From Diplonema papillatum (lineage: Eukaryota > Euglenozoa > Diplonemea > Diplonemida > Diplonemidae), in the NCBI GenBank assembly GCA_030068145.1, contig JAPJBO010000748.1, forward strand, positions 48,562 to 112,561: a DNA stretch of 64,000 nt, written 5' to 3'. Both the position numbers and the translations under genes were made by a program. The notes under the pieces are model-generated. The model was not told the origin of the DNA and made no database searches. It saw only the letters and a program-made list of their open reading frames with translations. Below are positions 12,728 through 22,573 of this stretch, piece by piece; position 1 is the stretch's first letter, and every line of letters starts with the position of its first letter.

Positions 12728-12895
12728 TTTGCGGTGAGAAGCTCCTCAAGATGCCCCTGTTTTCCGAGAAGGAACCCCTCGCACTGGCTGTGCCCAGTGA
12801 CCCACTCAAACACGAACAACGTGGGTTCCATTAAAACATACCTCGGGTATGGTATACCTACCAGTCCAGCTCCGAAGACACTGGTTGTGCCCTCT
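12728..12895. repeat. ~170-bp dispersed repeat, copy 2
   Basis: Partner of the copy at 11219-11395; here it lies within the last intron of the IP3-receptor gene. Non-coding. Confidence 0.6.
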
Positions 12896-13502
12896 CTGAT
12901 ACAAACCGAAAATAAAAAAGATGACTTGAAATCAGGGGTGTTTCTAAATCGGGACCCGGTACCCGCTTTTCCTGGAAAAAACTTCTTTTCCCGGTTTCGT
13001 TGCTGGGGGCTTCGTAACCAAAAAAACTTTTTTTCCCGGTTTCACTCTCCTTGGTATTACCCTTTTCCCCCAATGTTTTTTAGCCAAAAAAATATTGTAT
13101 CCACTCAACTTTGTTGTTGCGGACGCAATCGTCCAATCGAAGAAACAGAAACGCCTCGTTATTGGGCTCAGCCCGCCGCGTTGTGGACGAGGGGGTTGTA
13201 TGCCTGCCGGGTTATTTGCATTGCATATAGCCTGTCTGTGTCCGGTGTAATAGAGACATAGTCGAGCAAGCCGCTATAATCGGGGCAACCCAGGCGTGGT
13301 CAACTAAACTCAGCTTCAGCACACGAACCACCTGGCGTCCAGTGCTTAAGACCGCGGCTGCTCATCATGAAGTGTAGTCAAAATAAGTGTGACCATATTG
13401 CTGTGTCCAGATATGAAAGGTGCTCTCAGAGGATGCAGGTCAGATGCTGTCTAGCCTCGGATAGTTGTTCTTGCGCGGCAGAAACGGAGAGCAACGCCAT
13501 AC

Positions 13503-13564
13503 CCGAAGATCGATATCCTCCAGTGTTTTCAGCACTTCGTCGTTGTGGATCAACTCTACGCGTT
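13503..13564 (-). CDS. IP3 receptor-like channel, short linker exon
   Basis: A 62-nt exon bounded by acceptor CTTCACAG and donor CGG|GTATGG. It codes for RVELIHNDEVLKTLEDIDLR, an acidic amphipathic segment that continues the C-terminal coiled coil. Entry phase 1 and exit phase 0 match its neighbours exactly. Short exons are easily mispredicted, so the support is the phase agreement and the splice sites. Confidence 0.5.
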
Positions 13565-13682
13565 CTGTGAAGATGGTTCGTTGTTCTTTGCTGTATCTTT
13601 TACACGCGAGACGCCACGCATCCGGAAGGCACTGGTGTAGCCAGCACGGCAGCACAGTTACAACAGAGGAAATGCAGCACAC

Positions 13683-13888
13683 CGTCTTCTTCGTGCTTCT
13701 TGTGGTCTACGGCGAGAGCCTTGTTGAGAGGGAAGAACGAGAGGTCCATGACCTGCACCTTCTCGTACACAAATGACTCCTGGCCCGTGAATTCGCTCAC
13801 CTCCTTCAGTCGAAGGTGGTGTAGGAAGAAAACGTACATCCACATATTATGGTCTTCCTTAATGTGAGTCCGGAAACCATCGGCGTGC
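13683..13888 (-). CDS. IP3 receptor-like channel, post-pore cytosolic exon
   Basis: Encodes HADGFRTHIKEDHNMWMYVF followed by the segment with FTGQESFVYEK, a block strongly conserved after the last membrane helix of IP3 receptors (H.K.EHN.W.Y..F...L..K...E.TG.E..V). This region links the pore to the C-terminal coiled coil. Splice sites are good: acceptor GACTCACAG above 13888 and donor G|GTGTGC below 13683. The phases join it to the exon at 14453-14561 (phase 2) and to the 62-nt exon (phase 1). Confidence 0.8.
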
Positions 13889-14452
13889 CTGTGAGTCGGG
13901 TGCTTGAGGTTTCCGGATGACTTACGTCACATGGAAATGGACGCTGGTAACAAGGCGCAAACAATAATAAAGGCGCAAAAAGAAGCCGAAACGCGCTTGG
14001 TCTAATGGTACAGCAGGGGTCTGTTCAGTATTCTGGTGCTCGCGTCCATCGCAGATTTTAGCCAGGTAGATTCAGGACTTGGAACAATCGGGCCCCAGCT
14101 GGGCATGCACACTGGCAGTTTTGAGTTCGTCCGCGCCATCAGAGCTCGTAATAAAGACACAACACCGGCCTTTCGAAAGGGGTCCGCGGAGCGAGTGTCA
14201 GAATTCATTTGCAATGATCAACCATTCAAAAGACCGAGCATCGACAGACCCATACGTTCTTTTTCCAAAGTCGAATTGTATGGTGGACTGGTCCGGCTGG
14301 TAGGTCGGAAGTACAGACGATCCGGTTTCTGGAAAATTCCCGCCCCGGTCTAATCAAAAACGAAGCTCGTGTTGCAGCAAAATCGAGGCCCCTAATCCGG
14401 CTGAACACATCCCCCTCCTTAGATTCCAAGATTCCAAACGAACGAAGCACAC

Positions 14453-14561
14453 CTATCAAACTCGGAAGCTTCAATACCACATATGAAGCACTTCGTCCGA
14501 ATGTCTTCTTCAACGGACTGCCTCTGGGCACGCAGCTCGGCAAAGGTGTCGATGATGATAC
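14453..14561 (-). CDS. IP3 receptor-like channel, exon after the pore helix
   Basis: A 109-nt exon encoding GIIIDTFAELRAQRQ and KCFICGIEASEFDR. This is the hallmark segment directly after the last pore-lining helix of IP3 receptors, including the CxxC of the linker domain. The second Cys-rich partner (H...H) is in the next exon (THIKEDH). The acceptor CACCTTGCAG and donor GATAG|GTGTGC are clear. The preceding exon ends 9.85 kb away at 24413 with ...LNIIF plus one base of the glycine codon, so the phase joins exactly. Confidence 0.88.
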
Positions 14562-14735
14562 CTGCAAGGTGCGAAATGGTAACTGAACAGTAGTAGAAAG
14601 AGTGGATGAGAGAGAGACCTGCATGGGTTTCCTTGGCCATCGCTACCGTTGACCTTTCCCGAGAGAAAAGAAGTGCGTAGTTTTGTTTTATTATTTTACT
14701 TGTTTGTTGTCGACAACATATTGTGGTTGAGGTGT

Positions 14736-14775
14736 CATTCAGATGTAGATCTAAAGCCGCCCACGTCAAATTTTG
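14736..14775. repeat. 40-bp direct repeat flanking the LINE block, right-hand gene end
   Basis: The sequence beginning CATTCAGATGTAGATCTAAA is repeated at 23750-23789. The two copies bracket the full-length LINE plus truncated copy 2. It may be a target-site duplication, or a 3'-UTR extension present in only some copies. Confidence 0.6.
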
Positions 14776-14842
14776 TTAAGCATTGAGTTCTTTTAAGTAC
14801 ATGAACCACATGGATTAGCATGCACTGTGTCGCCGCTTAAGG

Positions 14843-17800
14843 TTACTTTATGACGTCGTCACCTGTCATTGCGTCGTCAAGGTCGAGTACTTGTGGCACC
14901 AGGGGCGCTGGGCTTTCTTGCGGTTCTGGAGATTGCGTGGGGGGGCACAGGTGCGGACAGGCTTGCACGTTTTTCACTCTCGAGGGCACCGGAGTGCTTG
15001 GGGACGTCGGACGTTTCTGGTAGCTGCTTGCTTTAAGGGCCTTCTTCTTTTTTCGTTGCACCCCTGACTCGGGTGTGGTCGCCTTCGCCTTCTTCCGCTT
15101 GCGGCCGGCGATCGGGCTCTCCTTCGGGGTGCCGAGCACCCTCTTCTTCAACGCTGGTCGTTCGCCGGTCCCTGGCGTTGGTGGCGGCCTCTTGGCCGCC
15201 CGTCCGGTCGTCGCCGTCTTCTGCTTCACCACGGCGGGCGGTGCCTGCGCCGCGCGCTTTCCCGCCGGTGTTTCTCGTTGTACGCCCACCTGGGTGGGTG
15301 AGAGGGGTCTCTTCTTCTTTTTGCTGTGTCCGGGGGTTGCCGGGGCGTTCGGTTCGTTGGGTTGGTGGTGGCCGCGGCGGCAGCACGCTGCCGGTCTCCT
15401 CTGCGCCAACGTAGGGAGCCCCCTGCATTCCTGGCAGGTTCCTCTGCCATGCGTGCGGCAGGCATGATGCCCGCTGCGGCAGCACGCCGCCGCCGTCTTG
15501 CACTCGCCGCATTTCGTCGTGCTGTGCTCCACGCACACCGCGATCGGCTGCCCATCGTCAGCGTGGTGATGGTGCCGACAGCACATCTCTACCGTGGGCA
15601 CGTCCCTTCGGACGAGTGCTCGACACGCCTCACACTTCCCCTTGTGGTGGGTCGCGCAGGTGACGAGCGCCTTCTCTACTCCGACACCCGGCATATGCAC
15701 GGGGTCGGGGTGCAGCTGTGGTGGGGCAGGCAGGGCCCACCTCGCCGCTCTCTCGGCCGTCCAGTCCGGGTACGTCGGGAACTGCGTCCCTACATCGCTT
15801 CCCTTCACCTGCTCTTCGAGGATCGTCCCCGTGTGTGCCTCGCGAAAGCGGGGCCTGGGCCGCACCCCCGATATCCCCGTGATGCCCATGAACGACAGCG
15901 ACGTCGTCGGGCATACTCTCTCGCCTCGCTCGCAACTCCCCAGCCCTTGCTGTGTCGCCAGCTTGTCCAACGCGCTGATCATGCAGCGCAGGACGTTTCC
16001 TCGCTCCCTCACCCCCTTCGGTGCATTCTCGTGCAGCGGTATGCTGAGGCCTGAAAAGAGTTCAAAGTCGATGGCAAGCTCTAGCATTGACGCCTGCCCG
16101 TTCTCGGTCCACTCCATGTCTGACAGCCACGCTACCAACGCATAAAACGTCGGTAGCCCCCAGGCCTTGTTCCGCTCCCACGCCCATGCCGGGGCAATCC
16201 GCGCAAAGGGGTGGTCGAGCTTCTCGGCAGGCATCGCATCCGCTCTCGACCAGGGGGTCGTGGGGTTCCTGGCTACCCAGCCTCGTGCTTCGAGCCCTGC
16301 CCGCTCCGCAAGGATTTCAGCCATCATCTCCTGGAGCCGCCTCGAGAAGTGGGCATTTTCGGGTACTACCACTCCGTGTTCCAGCGTGCATCTGGGCCAG
16401 TCGGCGCGGTTGGCCGCCATCAGCTCGGCATGTGCCTCTCGTCGCCGTATGTGCGAGTACGCTCCGCAGTCCCAGAATACGTGTTTCTCGTCCTCGGTGT
16501 CGCCGCTTCCACAGTGCTTGCAGCTGGGCGCCTGCGGCTCAGCTCCGGCCTGTCTCATCCGCGACGTGAACTCAGCCGTGTTCACTCCTCCCGCCAACGC
16601 TACACGTATAAGCCTCGCGGTGTGCGCGGGACATTCACGCATCCTCCAGAAGGAGTTCGTCCGCTCCAAGTCGGCTCTCTGTACACCCTCAAATCCCGGC
16701 CGCCTCGCTACCAGACGGGACCACGTCTTCGCCCTCAAATCCGCCCTCACTTCATGCCCCCTCTTCGAGGGTGTCGAGGCTATCGGGTCAAATATTGCAC
16801 CATTCCTCAGCGTGCGAGACAGGGGCCCTGGTCCCCATACGTGTCCACACTCCTCCATGCTCTTCATCGCCAGTCCAACTGGCCCCAGGGGTAGGTCCTC
16901 CTCGGCGTACCTTCCCCGGATGCTCTCCATCAGAGGCAGAAGTCGTGGCAACCTCTCGCACGCCGCGTAGAACGCCGTCGTCACCCTATATGCTAGGCAT
17001 GTACTGGGGTCCGTCAGGTGGCCCTTCTCCTGAAAATTTAGGACCATCTCCCTCGCGCGCTTTGGGTTGGACCCACCCCAGATCAGTCCCATCACCGACG
17101 TCGTCAGCCGTTTCATTGCCACCTTCGACACCGGCGCGAAAGAGCAGCCTGACAGCGCCGCCGGCAGCACATTCGACTGTACAATCCGGACCCGCTTCTC
17201 GTACCGGAACGGCGCATGGCGGAGGCCTTCCGCCAGGGCAGCCGCCTTCTCCACCCTCTCCGAGTCGGACCTTTCTGTCCTATTCTTCGCCGTCGAGACT
17301 AGGGCCCCCAGGCACGTGACAGATTTGCCAAACCGCAGCAGCGCATCCACGCTGCGGAGTCTGAGCGTCGACTGATGCCTACGTCTCGTCGAGAAGGCGA
17401 CCGTTTTCTGGAGGTTCAGCTCCATTCCGGTGAGCGTGCAGAACTCGTCTACCACGTCCACCCCCTTTTGCAGGGCGGCCTCCGACAGCCGCGATAGCAG
17501 CGTGGCATCGTCCGCGTACGACTTTGGGCTCACCCCCTCCGCTTCTTTCTTGACCGCCTTCATCACTACCGACAGCAGGGCATTGATGAGGATGACGGAT
17601 ACAGGGCACCCTTGAAGGATACCATTGGTCACACTAAACTCCCTGCCCACCCCTAGAGGCAGCTTGAAGCGTCTCGCGAGCAGTCTGTAGATCGCCCTCA
17701 GCGGCTTGAGAACCCGATTGTGCAACCCTAAGTCCCCGGCCAGGCGCAGCACTATCTCTCGCGGGACCATGTCGAAACATTTCCGGAAGTCCAGCGCCAC

Positions 17801-20758
17801 TCCGTAGAGCGGCTCTCCATCTAGCAAGGCGTCCTCCATCTCGAGCCCTATCTCCATCAGGACGTCCTCGATACGGTGACCCGGTCGAAAGCCCTTCTGT
17901 CCTTCTTCGATCCACTTCTCCTGCCACAGGACTATGTCCGCAAGCCTGCGGCACGCCCATAGGCGGTACACAGCGGACGTGACGGTTATTGGCCTCGTGT
18001 GCAGCGGGTCTTGGCTCTCATCCTTCGGCACCATCGACACCAGGGCAGTTGTCATGCTCGCCGGCCAAACCCCAGTCACTTCGACCAGGTTCATGACATC
18101 CGCTAGCGCATTCAGCAGGGGAAGCGGCAACTCCCGCAGTTCAGCCATGCGCCAGCCATCCACGCCTGACGCGCTTTTCTTCGGCTTCTTCCTTAGCAGA
18201 GTCCGCAGCTCCTCCCCCGTGATCGTCCCGGGTTCCATCAAGTGTGTGTCGATGTGCTCCTGGAACCGATCCCGAAACGGTCCGTACTCCGGCTCTGGCC
18301 GGTCCTTGTATTTACGCAGGATAGCGTCCCACGCAGTGTGCAACACCTCGTCCATCTCGTCCACATTTGCAGTCATCTTCGCTCCGGTGCGCAACACACC
18401 CGACGGCTCAGCGCGACCGGCGCAGACGGTCGCTAGACATCGTCTGCTCGCGTCCGCCCTCTCGTTAAGCTTGTCTCGGTACTTCGTAAACCTGGCCGCA
18501 GATCCTTCCCTTCCGAGCCTACTCGTCTCTTCCCGCAACGCTGTGAGCAGCTGCTTCGCCTTCTCATGATCCGGAAACCCCCCTGCGCCTTGGTCGCCCA
18601 CCATGCACGCTTGTGCCAGCCGCTTGCAGTTCTGCCAGCAGAGGGACACCTCATGTGGAACAGCTTCCGGCCCGCGACGTTGCGCGAGGTAGCTGCAGAT
18701 GCGTTCCATCCGGTGGATGGCCTTTCTAAGCCGTAGCTGCCTGCTGTTCGCTGCCCCCGACCCGTCGGTCGCAGTGCCCGCCGTGACACAGACCCTCCTC
18801 GGCAATGTCTTCATCCCCCGGCCGGTACCCCTTCCTCTCTCTTCCACAGGGACGGCGAATGCATCCTGCAAGTACCGCTCACTGACCCGTGACCACTCGA
18901 GCCAGGCCTCTTCCACCCGCTGCGCCGCCAATCGTTCCGCGAATTCGGAGTTGGCCAGTCTCTGTACGGCTTCCCTGTCGGCTTCTGCTTCCGAGAGGTC
19001 CCACTTGGACCCCCCCTCTGTCGGGATCTCCCGCGGCACCTTAAATCGCCACACGCTTTGGCGCAGCGCTGCAATATCCAGGGTCACTGTCACGAGCCGG
19101 TGTCCCGGTACGTTCACCGCGGTGGTGACGCATTGACGGAATGCACACGCCGCTATGCGGTTGAGGAGTATGCGGTCGATCCTCGTGCCTGACGTCCGGG
19201 CGCTGGTAAAGGTCGGTGGCGGAGGCGTGTTCCCGGTGCGCGCATGGTGCAGTTCCGCTGCGTCGGACCATCCGTTCCTAAGTGCCTTCCGCAGAACAGG
19301 GGACCGATCTTCTTCCGTGTTGAGGTCTCCCATCACCAGTATGGGGACGTCGCCGAGGCTGTCTGCCGCCGCAAAGAGGACCTTCTCCAGCATGTCCTCA
19401 CGTTCCTCGTTCTCCGCCCTCCCGTTTCCTGATGGGCAGTAGACATTGAACACGTGCACGAAGGTGCTGCCGGTCCCTGTTGCGACTACAGTATGGCTTA
19501 CCCGGTCCGGGGACCGTAACGCCACGTGCGAGAGCGCTGCCAACGTGTCGTACGCCGGTATCGGCCTCTGTACTAGAGTGCAGAGTCCCCCGTTCGCAGC
19601 GTTCGTCGTCGAGCGACTACCGGAGCTTCTACAGAGTCTCCCGGGAGGTGGCGGACCCCAGTGGCAGCACCAATTCCGTAGGTATTCCTCCGCCTGTGCC
19701 CGTTTGCATCGAAGGAGTGTGACCTCCTGGCAGCAAAGAAGGTCGGCTTCCACCGCGTTAACCGCTACTATGTACTGCAGCATGCTGGTCACGTTGAGCG
19801 TCGCGAACTTCATCTCCGTGCGGCCGGGACCAGGGTTCTGTTCGACGTCCCCAGCTGTTAACAGCCGCTCTCGTGCAGATCCTCTGACTGATTCTTCTGT
19901 TCTTTTACTGTTACATAAATGCGTAGGGTTGGACTGTTGATGGGGGGGATGGGTGAGTGACTGTGGGGGGGGTGGGGGGGGCATTGTGGGTGGATCCAGC
20001 GTACCTTGTTCTCCTCTGGTGGGGGAGGAGCAGCGGGCCCTTCCCTCGTGCACAGCTCTGTAGGTGAGCGAGACCCTGTCGTGTGTGACATCACCGGGAC
20101 GGATCCCGTGTGTCCACAGGTTCCTGGCCTCGCCCTCCATGTGGCACAGAGTGCCGGCTGGCAGCGGGGTTCTCACTCTTTGGGTCCCCCTCTCCCACTC
20201 CATGACCGTGTCACTCAGTAGCGAAACAGTCGCAACCCTCGGTCCAAGTTCTTGCTGGTCTTTATGGGGGTTTATCCCCACTCCCTTCCGGTACCAGTTG
20301 GCCAGCAACTGGTCCGGTTCCCACCCCAGACGGTCACGTATGACATCCGCAGCTTCTCTCAGGGGCCCCTCGGGGATCCCCCGCTCCAGTTTGACCGGGG
20401 GTCCGCCCTGTCGATAGGCGTGCCCCCACTGCTGGGTTTCCCTGCCATGCCCTCCCCCCAGCCTTCCCCAGGGGGCTTCCGGTCTGAGCTCGGGGACCCG
20501 GCTCAGCCTCTCCAGGAGGTCCCGAGGGATCGTCTGGAAGCTGAGCCCGGGAATGGGTCCATCCTCCCTGCTTCGGGGGGGCTTGCTCCCGGGTCTTTGC
20601 CCCTCGCCGTAAGTCGGCCGCGGATGTTGGTCATTGTGGGGGGTTTGTTTGTGCGCAATGTCGGGCCCTCGGGGTAAAACTCCCGGACGACTGAGGCCTG
20701 GCGCGTCGAGAGAGGGGGAGAAAGAAGAAGAAGAGGGTCTGCCGCCCCCTTCGCGCAT
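14843..20758 (-). CDS. LINE ORF2: AlkB-2A-endonuclease-reverse transcriptase
   Basis: An uninterrupted 1,971-residue polyprotein of a non-LTR retrotransposon starting at ATG 20758. Order: (1) about residues 66-240, an AlkB-like 2-oxoglutarate/Fe(II) dioxygenase, with HKD as the HxD iron pair near 164, a later WTHGI histidine near 215, and RVSLTYR, the family's RxxxxxR signature; (2) a Pro-rich linker; (3) near 300-310, LLTAGDVEQNPGP, a full 2A ribosome-skipping motif; (4) an APE-type endonuclease (CQEV, GDLN, RIDRIL, GHRLV); (5) a reverse transcriptase with LDFRKCFD, NGILQGCP and catalytic YADD; (6) a C-x2-C-x8-H-x4-C knuckle; (7) repeated Cys/His motifs (CATHHKGKCEAC, CCRHHHHADD) and a Lys-rich tail. 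Skipping at NPGP would free the AlkB domain. It appears intact and lies inside an intron of the IP3-receptor gene, same strand. Confidence 0.9.
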   Translation of the reverse strand: MREGGGRPSSSSFSPSLDAPGLSRPGVLPRGPDIAHKQTPHNDQHPRPTYGEGQRPGSKPPRSREDGPIPGLSFQTIPRDLLERLSRVPELRPEAPWGRLGGGHGRETQQWGHAYRQGGPPVKLERGIPEGPLREAADVIRDRLGWEPDQLLANWYRKGVGINPHKDQQELGPRVATVSLLSDTVMEWERGTQRVRTPLPAGTLCHMEGEARNLWTHGIRPGDVTHDRVSLTYRAVHEGRARCSSPTRGEQGTLDPPTMPPPPPPQSLTHPPHQQSNPTHLCNSKRTEESVRGSARERLLTAGDVEQNPGPGRTEMKFATLNVTSMLQYIVAVNAVEADLLCCQEVTLLRCKRAQAEEYLRNWCCHWGPPPPGRLCRSSGSRSTTNAANGGLCTLVQRPIPAYDTLAALSHVALRSPDRVSHTVVATGTGSTFVHVFNVYCPSGNGRAENEEREDMLEKVLFAAADSLGDVPILVMGDLNTEEDRSPVLRKALRNGWSDAAELHHARTGNTPPPPTFTSARTSGTRIDRILLNRIAACAFRQCVTTAVNVPGHRLVTVTLDIAALRQSVWRFKVPREIPTEGGSKWDLSEAEADREAVQRLANSEFAERLAAQRVEEAWLEWSRVSERYLQDAFAVPVEERGRGTGRGMKTLPRRVCVTAGTATDGSGAANSRQLRLRKAIHRMERICSYLAQRRGPEAVPHEVSLCWQNCKRLAQACMVGDQGAGGFPDHEKAKQLLTALREETSRLGREGSAARFTKYRDKLNERADASRRCLATVCAGRAEPSGVLRTGAKMTANVDEMDEVLHTAWDAILRKYKDRPEPEYGPFRDRFQEHIDTHLMEPGTITGEELRTLLRKKPKKSASGVDGWRMAELRELPLPLLNALADVMNLVEVTGVWPASMTTALVSMVPKDESQDPLHTRPITVTSAVYRLWACRRLADIVLWQEKWIEEGQKGFRPGHRIEDVLMEIGLEMEDALLDGEPLYGVALDFRKCFDMVPREIVLRLAGDLGLHNRVLKPLRAIYRLLARRFKLPLGVGREFSVTNGILQGCPVSVILINALLSVVMKAVKKEAEGVSPKSYADDATLLSRLSEAALQKGVDVVDEFCTLTGMELNLQKTVAFSTRRRHQSTLRLRSVDALLRFGKSVTCLGALVSTAKNRTERSDSERVEKAAALAEGLRHAPFRYEKRVRIVQSNVLPAALSGCSFAPVSKVAMKRLTTSVMGLIWGGSNPKRAREMVLNFQEKGHLTDPSTCLAYRVTTAFYAACERLPRLLPLMESIRGRYAEEDLPLGPVGLAMKSMEECGHVWGPGPLSRTLRNGAIFDPIASTPSKRGHEVRADLRAKTWSRLVARRPGFEGVQRADLERTNSFWRMRECPAHTARLIRVALAGGVNTAEFTSRMRQAGAEPQAPSCKHCGSGDTEDEKHVFWDCGAYSHIRRREAHAELMAANRADWPRCTLEHGVVVPENAHFSRRLQEMMAEILAERAGLEARGWVARNPTTPWSRADAMPAEKLDHPFARIAPAWAWERNKAWGLPTFYALVAWLSDMEWTENGQASMLELAIDFELFSGLSIPLHENAPKGVRERGNVLRCMISALDKLATQQGLGSCERGERVCPTTSLSFMGITGISGVRPRPRFREAHTGTILEEQVKGSDVGTQFPTYPDWTAERAARWALPAPPQLHPDPVHMPGVGVEKALVTCATHHKGKCEACRALVRRDVPTVEMCCRHHHHADDGQPIAVCVEHSTTKCGECKTAAACCRSGHHACRTHGRGTCQECRGLPTLAQRRPAACCRRGHHQPNEPNAPATPGHSKKKKRPLSPTQVGVQRETPAGKRAAQAPPAVVKQKTATTGRAAKRPPPTPGTGERPALKKRVLGTPKESPIAGRKRKKAKATTPESGVQRKKKKALKASSYQKRPTSPSTPVPSRVKNVQACPHLCPPTQSPEPQESPAPLVPQVLDLDDAMTGDDVIK
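19825..19866 (-). other. 2A ribosome-skipping motif within LINE ORF2
   Basis: Encodes LLTAGDVEQNPGP, matching the D(V/I)ExNPGP consensus of 2A peptides, with the upstream leucines also present. It sits between the dioxygenase-like domain and the start of the endonuclease (a Met follows five residues later). 2A sequences are known in some trypanosome and animal non-LTR elements. Confidence 0.88.
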
Positions 20759-20851
20759 TGCTGCGTGATCGAACTGCCTAGTAGCGTTGCTAGGACTCGG
20801 CAGCCCGAACGAGGGCCTCGGTCCTCCGGTGGCCCGGGGATCCTGATGCAG

Positions 20852-22573
20852 TCAGCCACTGCCAGCCTTCTCCCTGGTGCGGTAGCATTCGTGGCACACT
20901 CTGGCACCACACGCGCACTTCCTCTGCAGCGTGTTCTTCCCCTTCCCTCCGTTGCAGCGGCTGCACTTCCAGGCCACCTTCGTCTTCTCCACGTCATCGC
21001 CCCAGTTGTGGACGTGCGCATCGACCTGCATCTCGCCTTCCGCACTTCCCGCGGCTTCGCCTTCCATCTCGCCCGCCTTCCGCTTCGCGCTCGGCGCCAC
21101 GTCCTCCTGCCGAGCCGCCGGTGGGGCATCCTGTTCCCCCTGGGGTAGCCGCGCGTTGGGGATGCGGCCCTTCCAATGCTTCGTACCGCTAGGTACGTCG
21201 CCGACCCTCACCCTCCGGATGTAGAGCGGCGTCCTGTTCGCCCTCTTCACCACCTCGGCTGGCGGGTCCGTGCTGGCGTTGACCACCAGGTTGGTGCGCC
21301 TGCCTGTCACGAAGCACTTCGTGACCCGGCAGTCCCACTGCACCGCACGCAGTGCGGCGAGCATCTCCTCCTGATGCTCACCGACCTCGCTCTCCACCAG
21401 GAACCTCGCCTCGGGGGGGCCCTGGCGCTCCGGCGCTGCCAAGGAGCCGGCCCTGTCGATGAGCGTCCTGCGGGCCGCCGGGTTGCTGGCGGAGTAGCGC
21501 ACCCCGTACCGCGTCCTCGCCGCTGCCACCCCGAGCGCGTCGGCGTGTCCGGCGATCTCCATCGCCTGCTCCAGCTTGGCATCCTCCGCCAGCCACACGA
21601 CGGGGTGCAACTCGTTGCCATTGACGAAGGATGGCGCGGCCCAGTACACGCCCCCCTTGCCGCTGGAGCGCAGTAGAGTCGGCGCCTCGCGCGTCGTGAC
21701 CCGCACTGACACCGTGTGCCGCGTCGACGTGCAACGGTGGTTAAACCGATGCCTCCTCTCGATGGTGACCCCCGCGGCCGCCGCTGCTCTTCGACACAGC
21801 ACGTCTGCTGCTCCTGCTCCCGTCGCGGCACTCTTCAGCGAGGTGCGTGTCTTCTCGTCGACGTCCTTGTACATTACTGTACACCACATGACCGTGGTCG
21901 CATCTCCCACCTCGACCTCCTTCGCGATCGGTACACGCCCGACGTCGGCTCCACCCCACTGCGTCACGTAACACGACGCCTCCGTGCCGTTGTCGAATCT
22001 GACGATCCGCTCCCGACTCTCGTCCGTCAGCCTGCCCGGCGTCACCAGCGCGACCCTAAGGTCCTTCGCCTCCATCTCCAACAGCTCTCGGTACCCCGCA
22101 CCAAGCTGCTCCCCCGTTTCCTTTCTTCCGGCGTAGACCACCCCCTGCCGGATGTCTTCCGCCTTCTCCGCCTCGACCACCTCGACATGCCAGTCGCATG
22201 GCCTCAGCCTCTTTCCGCGGCTGACTCCCGGCGCTTTCACGTATCCGCCCCTCGCCTGCGGACTTCTCGTCACCACGTTCGCCCATGTCACGCCCGGCCG
22301 CTGCGTTGCGTCCTCCCGGTCAGTCTGCACGTCGCGGGCGTCGTCGGCCCTCGTCTCCTTCGCCGCCGGTGTCGCCGCCGTCTGCTTCGCAGCCTGCTTC
22401 CGCCCTGCCTTCGCAGGCTGCGTCTGCTCTGCCTTCACGGGCTGCCCCGCCGCCTTCTCCGCAAGAACGAGCAGGATCTTGACGATCCCGTACGCGGCGC
22501 TGATGTCCGCCTCGCTCACCGCCTTCTCCGCAAGGTGCTGCGCCCTCGCGATGAAGCGTTGGAGCTCCTCCAT
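20852..22573 (-). CDS. LINE ORF1 protein (nucleic-acid-binding)
   Basis: A 573-residue ORF starting at ATG 22573 and ending 93 nt before ORF2. An N-terminal helical segment (FIARAQHLAEKAVSEADISA) is followed by a Lys/Ala-rich linker, a central part without recognised motifs, and a C-terminal Cys-rich domain (CSRCNGGKGKNTLQRKCACG then CHECY), resembling a zinc ribbon. By position it is the ORF1 protein that would bind LINE RNA; the sequence alone does not place it in a family. ORF2 is in a different frame, so its translation needs reinitiation or a separate start. Confidence 0.72.
   Translation of the reverse strand: MEELQRFIARAQHLAEKAVSEADISAAYGIVKILLVLAEKAAGQPVKAEQTQPAKAGRKQAAKQTAATPAAKETRADDARDVQTDREDATQRPGVTWANVVTRSPQARGGYVKAPGVSRGKRLRPCDWHVEVVEAEKAEDIRQGVVYAGRKETGEQLGAGYRELLEMEAKDLRVALVTPGRLTDESRERIVRFDNGTEASCYVTQWGGADVGRVPIAKEVEVGDATTVMWCTVMYKDVDEKTRTSLKSAATGAGAADVLCRRAAAAAGVTIERRHRFNHRCTSTRHTVSVRVTTREAPTLLRSSGKGGVYWAAPSFVNGNELHPVVWLAEDAKLEQAMEIAGHADALGVAAARTRYGVRYSASNPAARRTLIDRAGSLAAPERQGPPEARFLVESEVGEHQEEMLAALRAVQWDCRVTKCFVTGRRTNLVVNASTDPPAEVVKRANRTPLYIRRVRVGDVPSGTKHWKGRIPNARLPQGEQDAPPAARQEDVAPSAKRKAGEMEGEAAGSAEGEMQVDAHVHNWGDDVEKTKVAWKCSRCNGGKGKNTLQRKCACGARVCHECYRTREKAGSG

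Noticed and set aside
12734-13261. 175-codon plus-strand ORF
   Set aside because: Overlaps a dispersed repeat within an intron of a minus-strand gene; Phe-rich runs arise from T-tracts.
13995-14060. tRNA-like stretch (TTGGTCTAATGGTA) on the plus strand
   Set aside because: It has a D-arm-like sequence but no anticodon stem, T-loop (GGTTCRANNCC) or acceptor stem pairing.
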